Under the pieces are notes generated by a model. That model saw nothing but the letters and a program-made list of their open reading frames with translations, ran no database searches and had not been told where the DNA came from. Below are positions 7,467-14,306 of a stretch of 18,300 nt of DNA, in pieces. The translations under genes were made by a program, and so were the position numbers. The stretch lies in the NCBI GenBank assembly GCA_964498065.1, contig CAZCFZ010000074.1:1-18300 (forward strand). Reading direction: 5' to 3'. The DNA comes from FEN-1297 sp964498065 (GTDB lineage Bacteria > Bacteroidota > Ignavibacteria > Ignavibacteriales > Ignavibacteriaceae). Position 1 is the first letter of the stretch; every line of letters starts with the position of its first letter.

Positions 7467-7928
7467 ATGTCTAAAAAATACTGGCTATTTAAATCCGAAC
7501 CCGGAGAGTTTTCAATTGATGATTTAAAGAAAAGCAAAACTACTTATTGGGATGGTGTAAGAAATTACCAGGCAAGAAACTTTTTAAGAGATGAAATTAA
7601 AAAAGGCGACGGCGTTTTATTTTATCACAGCAATACTGATCCGACTGAAATTGCAGGTATTTGTGAAGTAGTTAAAGATGGTTATCCTGACCATACTCAA
7701 TTCGATCCAAAGAATAAACATTATTTCCCGGGAAGCAAGGAGAATAACCCTACATGGTTTATGGTTGACATTAAATTTGTCAAAGAATTTAATAAACATA
7801 TTTCTTTGCAAGAAATTAAAGAAAACCCTAAACTTAAAAATATGAGACTAATTCAAAAGGGAAACCGTTTATCGGTAATGCCGGTAACTAAAGACGAATG
7901 GGATGAAATTTTAAAAATGGGTTCTTAA
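7467..7928 (+). CDS. EVE domain-containing protein (THYN1-like)
   Basis: 153 residues, a stand-alone EVE domain of normal length. Hallmarks are the start KKYWLFKSEPGEFSIDDL, then TYWDGVRNYQARNFLR, KKGDGVLFYHSN and IAGICEVVKDGYPDHTQFD, and the C-terminal LIQKGNRLSVMPVTKDEWD. EVE domains are PUA/YTH-like modules thought to bind modified nucleotides in DNA or RNA; the exact ligand is unknown. The protein should be cytoplasmic. An AGGTGG-like ribosome site sits 4 nt before the ATG. The gene stands alone: the palindromic element lies upstream and the 64-bp palindrome lies downstream, the latter possibly serving as terminator toward the convergent membrane-protein gene. Confidence 0.93.
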   Translation: MSKKYWLFKSEPGEFSIDDLKKSKTTYWDGVRNYQARNFLRDEIKKGDGVLFYHSNTDPTEIAGICEVVKDGYPDHTQFDPKNKHYFPGSKENNPTWFMVDIKFVKEFNKHISLQEIKENPKLKNMRLIQKGNRLSVMPVTKDEWDEILKMGS

Positions 7929-7949
7929 TATTATCCTTAATTTCTTAAG

Positions 7950-8013
7950 CTTAGTAACTCACGTTACGTAGGAAAATGACATATTTAATTGCTGCGTAAC
8001 ATGAGTTAGTAAG
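7950..8013. repeat. 64-bp palindrome with ends like the hairpin element
   Basis: Two 22-nt arms (7950-7971 and 7992-8013) match at 19 of 22 positions and surround a 20-nt AT-rich loop. The arm contains AACTCACGTTACGTAGGA, close to AACTGAAGTTACGCACGA at the left end of the 230-bp element (consensus AACTSAMGTTACGYASGA). It sits between the convergent EVE and membrane-protein genes, so it may act as a bidirectional terminator although it lacks a run of T after the stem. I read it as a minimal relative of the larger element. Confidence 0.55.
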
Positions 8014-8026
8014 ATAATTTAAAATA

Positions 8027-8614
8027 TTATGCTGCTTCCGGTTTCCTATTTTTTTCACCCCTGATTAAACCCGCAAGTACAATTCCGCCTAAAAACCAGG
8101 TTATTAAATAATCAAGTGCAACGCCAAAGCTGTAGCCTGTAGGAAATAAAAGCCAGTTCCACTCGATCATAGGACCTATTAGCGCGGCAAAAACCGCCAG
8201 CAATAAAACAAAAGTTAATCTAATTAGAAATCGCTTTTCTTTTAATCTTGATGTGTATAATAAAAAGGCAGCAACCAGTGCATTTAAAAAGATTATTATA
8301 AATCCCCAAATAAATTGTAAAGGATTTACTATACTCATCCCGGAAGGACTATAAACCATAAAAGTAATTATTGGACCGGATGCATATTTTTCAGCAATTT
8401 TATTTACAGCTTCGGTAGTAGCTTTGGTCGGAACCCCGGGATAACGATAAATTCCCGGTTTTTTAATTGATGACTTCATTTTAACGGCTAAAGAATCTCC
8501 GTTCGGCAGATTCTTAAAAATATCTTTATGCCATGGCAGAAATGCCCATGAAATAAACATCCATACATAAACAACTATTGCAGCAAAAATTGCAGGTGTA
8601 ACAACCTTCTTCAT
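8027..8614 (-). CDS. Four-TM membrane protein of unknown function
   Basis: 195 residues that I cannot assign to a named family. Membrane segments are predicted by eye at about 7-27, 97-121, 130-149 and 163-184. The loop between the first two (about 28-95) carries a striking conserved-looking stretch: AFLPWHKDIFKNLPNGD, then KPGIYRYPGVP, then VYSPSGMS. The segment GPMIEWNWLLFPTGYSFG lies between TM3 and TM4. The loop probably faces the periplasm, given the basic N-terminus and the basic C-terminus (RGEKNRK). The ATG at 8614 is preceded by a strong AGGAGGA, which fixes the start. It lies 62 bp downstream of rmuC on the same strand and may be cotranscribed, but nothing else links their functions. 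Confidence 0.8.
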   Translation of the reverse strand: MKKVVTPAIFAAIVVYVWMFISWAFLPWHKDIFKNLPNGDSLAVKMKSSIKKPGIYRYPGVPTKATTEAVNKIAEKYASGPIITFMVYSPSGMSIVNPLQFIWGFIIIFLNALVAAFLLYTSRLKEKRFLIRLTFVLLLAVFAALIGPMIEWNWLLFPTGYSFGVALDYLITWFLGGIVLAGLIRGEKNRKPEAA

Positions 8615-8618
8615 AATT

Positions 8619-8625
8619 CCTCCTG
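8619..8625 (-). promoter_or_regulatory. Strong Shine-Dalgarno of the four-TM protein
   Basis: Read on the minus strand this is an AGGAGGA-type sequence about 4-5 nt before the ATG at 8614, much stronger than the sites of most neighbours. It suggests independent, efficient translation even if transcription starts at rmuC. Confidence 0.6.
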
Positions 8626-8676
8626 TATAAATTTTTGTGCTATTTAAGACTTTAAACTAGAAATATTCAGATAAAA

Positions 8677-10050
8677 TTATTGTAAAAGGGATTGCTCATC
8701 ATTTTCATCATTATCCGATTTATCCAGCAGCGATTGAGGTAAAGCTTTTGTTGTTTTCGCACCGAGCTTTTTAATTCTTTCAACTCTGGAAACTAGGTTC
8801 CCGCTTCCTTCATGCAGTTTCTTCATGGCATTCACATAGCTTTCCTTGGAAGAATCAATTTTATTTCCGACAGCAATCAGGTCTTCTACAAAACCTACAA
8901 ACTTATCATAAAGTGCGCCGCTTTGTCTTGCAATTTCAATCGCATTTTTATTTTGATTTTCCTGCCGCCAAATACTGGCAATAGTTCTTAAAGTTGCAAG
9001 TAAAGTTGAAGGGCTAACAATCACTATATTTTTCTCAAATGCATCATTAAATAAACCTATATCGTTTTGAACAGCTAAACCGAATGCCGGTTCAATGGGT
9101 AAAAACATTAAAACGAAATCAAGGCTTTGAATCTGATATAAATTTTGATAACTCTTTGAACTTAATCCTTTTAAATGATTTCTAATTGACAAAATATGCT
9201 CACGAATTGCAGTGTTTTTTTCATTTTCATCTTCCGATGAATTAAATTTTTCATACGCAATAAGAGAAACTTTTGAATCAATTACTATAGTTTTATTTTC
9301 AGGAAGTTTTACCAAAACATCAGGCTGTAATCTTTTTCCGTTTTCCGCTGTTAGGCTTTCCTGAACAAAATATTCTCTATTTTTTTCAAGACCGGATTTT
9401 TCCAGGATACTTTCTAAAATAAACTCGCCCCAGTTGCCTTGTGTTTTGGTTTGGCCTTTAAGCGCATTTGTTAAATTGGTTGCATCTTTACTCATCTGCT
9501 GATTCAAGTCATGAAGTGTTTTGATTTGCTGGATTAATCCGGCTCTTTCTTTTGAATCAGATACATAAACATCTTCAACTTTCTTTTCAAAATCCTTTAT
9601 TTTTTCGCTGAGTGGCTTTAATATCTGGTCCAGGTTTTCTTTGTTTTGAATTGTAAATTTACTGCTCTTCTCTTCTAAAATTTTATTAGCAAGGTTTTCA
9701 AATTCTTTAGTGAATTTTTCTTGAAGCTGCTCTACTTCCGATTTTTGTTCCTTTAATTTTTCCTGAAGATTGTCATAATCTGTTTTGAGTGAAGATTTCT
9801 CGTTTGATAATTGTAATACTTTTGCTCTTTCGGAGTTTAATTCCATATTAACTTGTTTTAATGATTCTTCTAAAATAGAATTACGGGTTGAAGCCTGACC
9901 ATTTTCAACCGTCAACTCAGAAATACGGTTATTTAATTCGTCAACTTCAGATAGCGATATTCCCTTTGTACCTGCAAACTTATATTTTAATACAAAATAT
10001 ATGCTGACCGAACCAATTAAAATCCCAATAAGCAGAAAAATTATTTCCAT
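8677..10050 (-). CDS. rmuC: RmuC family DNA recombination protein
   Basis: 457 residues, close to E. coli RmuC (about 475). An N-terminal membrane anchor (about 2-22) is followed by a long coiled coil (about 33-200) and the RmuC domain (about 200-420), with signatures TKTQGNWGEFILESILEKSG, then LQPDVLVKLPENKTIVIDSK, then LDFVLMFLPIEPAFGLAV and IVIVSPSTLLATLRTIASIW. P243-D244 and D258-S-K260 resemble a PD-(D/E)xK nuclease core, in line with the predicted nuclease-like fold of the family. E. coli RmuC limits rearrangement at short inverted repeats; a direct catalytic activity is not established. The C-terminus is an acidic tail. It is divergent from the DUF4139 gene and followed by the four-TM protein on the same strand. 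Confidence 0.95.
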   Translation of the reverse strand: MEIIFLLIGILIGSVSIYFVLKYKFAGTKGISLSEVDELNNRISELTVENGQASTRNSILEESLKQVNMELNSERAKVLQLSNEKSSLKTDYDNLQEKLKEQKSEVEQLQEKFTKEFENLANKILEEKSSKFTIQNKENLDQILKPLSEKIKDFEKKVEDVYVSDSKERAGLIQQIKTLHDLNQQMSKDATNLTNALKGQTKTQGNWGEFILESILEKSGLEKNREYFVQESLTAENGKRLQPDVLVKLPENKTIVIDSKVSLIAYEKFNSSEDENEKNTAIREHILSIRNHLKGLSSKSYQNLYQIQSLDFVLMFLPIEPAFGLAVQNDIGLFNDAFEKNIVIVSPSTLLATLRTIASIWRQENQNKNAIEIARQSGALYDKFVGFVEDLIAVGNKIDSSKESYVNAMKKLHEGSGNLVSRVERIKKLGAKTTKALPQSLLDKSDNDENDEQSLLQ

Positions 10051-10323
10051 AATTTTTTTTATCCAGAATAAATTGTGAACAAAAAGAAATTTTGCAATTA
10101 TAAATTCTATTTTTTTTCACTGGAATTCAACAAAAATCACCTAATAAATTAAAATTTTATCATCTTATTAAAATAAATTCTAATTTTACAGGAACCTTTT
10201 AATTCTGATTTAGTAAACCGGATGTACTAAAAATTTTCCTGGGAAAAACATTTTATTTTATTATTAAGATTTAGTATTCATTTACTTTCACCTCATTTTA
10301 TAAATTATAGAGGAGATAAACTA
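10051..10323. promoter_or_regulatory. Divergent promoter region of rmuC and the DUF4139 gene
   Basis: This 273-bp spacer contains a nested dyad: an inner TTTAGTA-N9-TACTAAA (10209-10215 with 10225-10231) inside an outer CAGGAA/TTCCTG pair (10189-10194 with 10236-10241). It could be an operator for the divergent genes or a chance structure in AT-rich DNA. An AGGAGA ribosome site lies a few bases before the ATG at 10324. No further gene was seen. Confidence 0.35.
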
Positions 10324-11430
10324 ATGAAAGTTTCAGCCGCAGTAATATTCATTATAACTTTTTTTACAGTTAGTATTTTTTCACAAGAGAATAATCATAA
10401 AAATCTCTTTGTTACCGTCTATAATGACAATCTGGGTGTTGTTAGGGATATAAGAAAGATCGATATAAAGAAAGGGACTTCCACTATTGAGTTAACCGAT
10501 GTAGCACAGCAAATCGACCCGACAAGTGTTCATATAAAATTAAACGGAGAAGTGCTTGAGCAGAACTACCAGTACGATCTTGTAAGTCTGGATAAAATTT
10601 TACAAAAATATATTGATAAAAACATTCAATTGATTGACGATAAAGGCGAAATGGTGCAGGGTAAACTTCTATCAAGCTTTGGGGGACAAATTGTTCTCCA
10701 GAAAAATGACGGCGGATTACTTATGATTCCAAATGTTTCAAAATACAGATTTTCTGTCGGCGAACTGCCGGAAGGATTAATAACAAAACCGACCTTAATC
10801 TGGCTCGTTAATTCACCATCAAGCGGAAATCAGGATGTTGAAGTATCATATCAAACCGGAGGCATGAAATGGCATGCCGAGTATGTTGCCGTTCTAAACA
10901 AAGACGATTCTAAACTGGATTTAAATTCATGGGTAAGCATAGATAATAATTCAGGCACAAGTTTTAAAAATGCTCATTTAAAACTGGTTGCCGGTGATGT
11001 AAACAGGGTTCAAAATAGAAATGTATATCCTCAAGTTAACGGTATGGTGCGGGTGGAAGCTCTTAAAAGCGCTCCGCAGTTTCAGGAAAAAGCATTTTTT
11101 GAATACCATATTTATAATCTTCAACGACCGACAACATTAGCGAATAATGAGACTAAACAAATTTCTTTATTTGAAGCTTCGAATGTAAAAGCTACTAANN
11201 NNNNNNNNNNNNNNNNNNNNNNNNNNNNNNNNNNNNNNNNNNNNNNNNNNNNNNNNNNNNNNNNNNNNNNNNNNNNNNNNNNNNNNNNNNNNNNNNNNGG
11301 ATTAAACTGGGAAGTTTTAAATTCGTCGATTAATTATCAGAAGAAAGATTCGCAGAATATTATTTTTAAAGTTCCTGTTCCTAAAGATGGAAAGACTGTA
11401 CTAAGTTTTAGAGTAAGGTATGTTTATTAG
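10324..11430 (+). CDS. Secreted DUF4139 domain protein, interrupted by an assembly gap
   Basis: The gene starts with a signal peptide (MKVSAAVIFIITFFTVSIFS, likely cut before QENN). The family start LFVTVYNDNLGVVRDIRKID follows, then VEVSYQTGGMKWHAEYVAVL (172-191) and AFFEYHIYNLQRPTTLANNE (258-277), all typical of DUF4139 proteins. After 291 residues the run of N begins; beyond it the frame resumes with GLNWEVLNSS and ends VLSFRVRYVY, matching the family C-terminus. The middle of the domain, normally containing a GxPLPAG-like strand and a HTPK segment, is absent, so the real gene is probably about 270 bp longer than drawn. The function is unknown; a periplasmic or outer-membrane-associated location is likely. 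An AGGAGA site precedes the start. Confidence 0.88.
   Translation: MKVSAAVIFIITFFTVSIFSQENNHKNLFVTVYNDNLGVVRDIRKIDIKKGTSTIELTDVAQQIDPTSVHIKLNGEVLEQNYQYDLVSLDKILQKYIDKNIQLIDDKGEMVQGKLLSSFGGQIVLQKNDGGLLMIPNVSKYRFSVGELPEGLITKPTLIWLVNSPSSGNQDVEVSYQTGGMKWHAEYVAVLNKDDSKLDLNSWVSIDNNSGTSFKNAHLKLVAGDVNRVQNRNVYPQVNGMVRVEALKSAPQFQEKAFFEYHIYNLQRPTTLANNETKQISLFEASNVKATXXXXXXXXXXXXXXXXXXXXXXXXXXXXXXXXXXGLNWEVLNSSINYQKKDSQNIIFKVPVPKDGKTVLSFRVRYVY
11199..11298. other. Assembly gap, 100 N, inside the DUF4139 gene
   Basis: This run of exactly 100 N is the customary placeholder for a gap of unknown size. From memory of related proteins, about 120-130 residues are missing between the flanking coding segments, so the true gap is likely nearer 370 bp. 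Confidence 0.8.
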
Positions 11431-11455
11431 TCTTTAGTTAAAAAATTACAATTAA

Positions 11456-11499
11456 AAAACCGGACTAGTAAGAATCTATTATTTGTAAAGTCCGGTTTT
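11456..11499. terminator. Bidirectional terminator between the DUF4139 and hutH genes
   Basis: A perfect 11-bp inverted repeat, AAAACCGGACT (11456-11466) and AGTCCGGTTTT (11489-11499), encloses a 22-nt loop. A-rich DNA on the left and TTTTAATTT on the right give a U-tract for both directions, fitting its place between two convergent genes. Confidence 0.75.
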
Positions 11500-11516
11500 A
11501 ATTTATCATAAAGTTT

Positions 11517-13082
11517 TTAATCCAGCTTAACTCTTTTTTCCACTGCATTCAGCAATGTATCATCTTTTATTAAATCAGCAACTTTTTTAACATCGCTAAA
11601 TAAAAGGCGATCGCTATCGAGCGGTTTGATAGCTTTACGTATTTCCTTATAAATAATAAAAGTTCCGACCCCGGGTTTATGCGGTTTCAAAAATTCTAAT
11701 GCTTGCGCAGCCGTCATTAACTCAATTGCCAAAACGTTTTCAAGATTCTGCATTATACGATAACATTTTTGTGCAGCAATAGACCCCATTGAATTATGAT
11801 CTTCCTGGTTTGCTGAAGTTGGAATCGAATCAACACTTGCAGGGTGAGCTAAAACTTTATTTTCGGAAACAAGGCTGGCAGCAGTATACTGGGCAATCAT
11901 CAAACCTGAATTCAGTCCTCCGTTGTTTGCTAAGAATCTCGGCAGTCCGCTTAATGCTCCGTTCACCATTCTTTCAACTCTTCTTTCGGAAACATTTGCC
12001 AATTCAGATAATGCAATTCCCATAAAATCCATTGCCAAAGCCATCGATTGGCCGTGAAAATTACCGCCTTCAATATGTTCTTCGGTATCCGGGAAAATAA
12101 TGGGATTATCATTAACAGAATTAATTTCAATCTTTACTCTTGAGCTGACATAGTCTATTGCATCTCTTGATGCGCCGTGAATTTGAGGAACGCAGCGGAT
12201 TGAATATGCGTCCTGAACACGAATATCTCCTTTTAAATGAGATTTTCTAATATCGCTGTTTTTAATTAGAGCTAACACATTTTTTGCGGTTGTAATTTGC
12301 CCGGGGAAAGGGCGAAGTCTATGGAGCTTTGGAGCGAAAGCTTTGTCGGTTGCTCTTAAAGCTTCGTGTGAAAGTGAAGCGCTGATATCAGCCATTTTAA
12401 TCAATTTTCTCGCTCTGATTGAAATAAAAGAAGCAAATGAAGTCATCATCTGAGTTCCATTAATAAGCGCGAGACCTTCTTTAGCCTGCAAAGTTACCGG
12501 TTTTAATTTATATTTTTTTAAACCGGCAGATGCAGATATAATTTTCGCCGCTGATGCATTTTCAGCCATAACATCATTTACTATTTGAACTCTGCCTTTT
12601 CCTATCATCGCAAGAACGAGATGAGATAATTGAACCAGGTCGCCGCTTGATCCGACGGAACCTTGTGATGGAACAACTGGAATAATATTATGCTTCATCA
12701 TTTTAACTAGAAGATTAAGAGTTTCCAATCTTATTCCGGAATAACCTCTTGCAAGCGCATTTAATCTGAGAAGCATCATTATCTTTACAATCATCGGCGG
12801 AAGGTTTTCTCCGCAGCCTACTGCGTGACTTAAAATTAAATTCTTCTGTAGCTTTTGAATATTTTCTTTTGAAATTTTAACATTAGAAAATTCGCCGAAG
12901 CCGGTTGTAACACCGTAAATCGATTCCTCTTTGTTCACCCATTTTTCTATCAAGGCTCGGGATTTTTTAACTTTCCTTAAAGATTCTTGAGATAATACTA
13001 TTTCAGGATTATCATATAGAAAAGATTCTATCTGCTCTAAAGTGAGCGATTTACCATCGATAATAAGTTTATTTTTGGCCAT
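11517..13082 (-). CDS. hutH: Histidine ammonia-lyase (HAL) with SSG at the MIO site
   Basis: 521 residues, normal for HAL. Active-site landmarks are YGVTTGFG (Y56), SHAVGCG (S85-H86, the HAL-type selectivity pair rather than the HH of tyrosine lyases), NGTQMM (N208), QDAYSIRCVPQ (Y293, R296), NDNPI (N326) and SANQEDHNSMG (Q426-E427). HAL removes ammonia from L-histidine to give urocanate. The MIO cofactor normally forms from Ala-Ser-Gly; here the site reads GSVGSSGDLVQLSH, i.e. S145-S146-G147 (TCA AGC GGC). The attacking Ser and the Gly are kept, so cyclisation may still occur, but the substitution is worth noting, and DLVQLSH resembles tyrosine lyase-like relatives. The start overlaps the hflX end by 14 bp, suggesting translational coupling. 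No other hut gene is in the window. Confidence 0.9.
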   Translation of the reverse strand: MAKNKLIIDGKSLTLEQIESFLYDNPEIVLSQESLRKVKKSRALIEKWVNKEESIYGVTTGFGEFSNVKISKENIQKLQKNLILSHAVGCGENLPPMIVKIMMLLRLNALARGYSGIRLETLNLLVKMMKHNIIPVVPSQGSVGSSGDLVQLSHLVLAMIGKGRVQIVNDVMAENASAAKIISASAGLKKYKLKPVTLQAKEGLALINGTQMMTSFASFISIRARKLIKMADISASLSHEALRATDKAFAPKLHRLRPFPGQITTAKNVLALIKNSDIRKSHLKGDIRVQDAYSIRCVPQIHGASRDAIDYVSSRVKIEINSVNDNPIIFPDTEEHIEGGNFHGQSMALAMDFMGIALSELANVSERRVERMVNGALSGLPRFLANNGGLNSGLMIAQYTAASLVSENKVLAHPASVDSIPTSANQEDHNSMGSIAAQKCYRIMQNLENVLAIELMTAAQALEFLKPHKPGVGTFIIYKEIRKAIKPLDSDRLLFSDVKKVADLIKDDTLLNAVEKRVKLD

Positions 13083-14207
13083 ATATTATTTTTTTTATTT
13101 TTTCTGAATTTTCTTTTCTTGTTCTATAAGTTATCTGCATTGAGTTTTTATTGTACTTTGTTGAAAGGACTTCCGCAAGTGAATGTATTGCCGCTGCTTT
13201 TTTAGTTTCAACAAGACCGAGCTTTATTTTTTCTTCTACATAAGACTCTTCCACAATATTCAAAATCATTTCTTTAAGTTTTAATATATTTAGTCCTCGA
13301 TGAGCAGATATAATAATACTGTTGTCAAAATGATTCATTGCATACTGAATTTTATGTTTATCCGAAACAAGATCAATTTTATTTAAAACTTTTATTATTA
13401 TTTTTTTATNNNNNNNNNNNNNNNNNNNNNNNNNNNNNNNNNNNNNNNNNNNNNNNNNNNNNNNNNNNNNNNNNNNNNNNNNNNNNNNNNNNNNNNNNNN
13501 NNNNNNNNNGTTGCAAATAATTTATCTTCAGCTAACACTTCCGCATTAGTTAATAAATTAAATAAAGTTGACTTGCCTGCATTTGTATATCCGACCAGAG
13601 AGATTCTTGTAAGATCTTTCCTGCCCTGGCTTTGAGTTTTACGATGTGATTCAATCTTTGTTAATTTTTCTTTTAATAAACTTATTCTATTTCTAATAAT
13701 TCTACGGTCGGTTTCAATCTGTGTTTCACCAGGACCTTTAGTTCCGATTCCGCCGAATTGTTTAGAAAGGTGAGTCCATGCTCTGGTCAGCCTTGGAAGC
13801 ATATATTGTAGCTGCGCTAATTCAACCTGAGTTTTTGCTTCCTTAGTTTTAGCCCGCGATGCAAAAATATCAAGTATCAATCCGCTCCGGTCTAATATTT
13901 TTCTCTCTAATAAATTTTCCAGATTTCTAACCTGAACCGGGGATAAATCATCATCAAATATTATAAGATTAATCTCATTCGTCTCTGCAAGGTGAGCTAA
14001 TTCTTCAGCCTTACCTTTACCGATGTAATATGCCGAATCAGGATTATATTTATCTTGAGTAATCTTCATTATTGTATCGGCACCGGCAGTAAGAGCTAAT
14101 TCCTCAAGTTCTGATAGATGCTCGTCTACAATTCCACTATTAAATTCTCTTGTATTTAAGGCTACTAATATTGCCCGTTCGGTTGTCTTCCTAGGAATTT
14201 CAATCAT
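13069..14207 (-). CDS. hflX: GTPase HflX, ribosome-associated, broken by an assembly gap
   Basis: The upstream part (14207-13510) has the HflX N-domain, the family signature SKQFGGIGTKGPGETQIETD (148-167) and the P-loop GYTNAGKST (206-214). Beyond the N run the frame KKIIIKVLNKIDLV carries G4 (NKID, 13372-13383), then G5-like ISAHRGLN, and the C-terminus ending at 13069. The two parts are one gene: they are in different frames across the 100 N, so the true gap is not 100 bp. About 79-80 residues, holding G2, G3 (DTVGF in relatives) and the following helices, are hidden, implying roughly 239 bp. HflX binds and rescues or splits ribosomes under stress. The gene is followed by hutH with a 14-bp overlap. 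I see no evidence of a real frameshift. Confidence 0.93.
13410..13509. other. Assembly gap, 100 N, inside hflX
   Basis: This run of exactly 100 N falls in the GTPase domain. To join the left and right parts in frame the gap must be 2 modulo 3; 100 is 1 modulo 3. About 239 bp would fit the missing family sequence. Confidence 0.85.
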
Positions 14208-14306
14208 CTAAAGTATCTTTTCTTTAACATATGATAATTATTAAATTTTGTTTTTAATTTCCAGAAATATAAATTAATTATTTCATCAATGTGATTTAAC
14301 TTTGTC

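Noticed and set aside
7334..7537. Minus-strand 67-residue frame over the EVE start
   Set aside because: It overlaps the EVE gene antisense and has no recognisable features; EVE has a ribosome site and full domain motifs.
13069..13338. Separate small 89-residue gene before hutH
   Set aside because: The frame continues upstream without a stop into KKIIIKVLNKIDLV, the G4 region of HflX, so this is the C-terminus of hflX beyond the gap.
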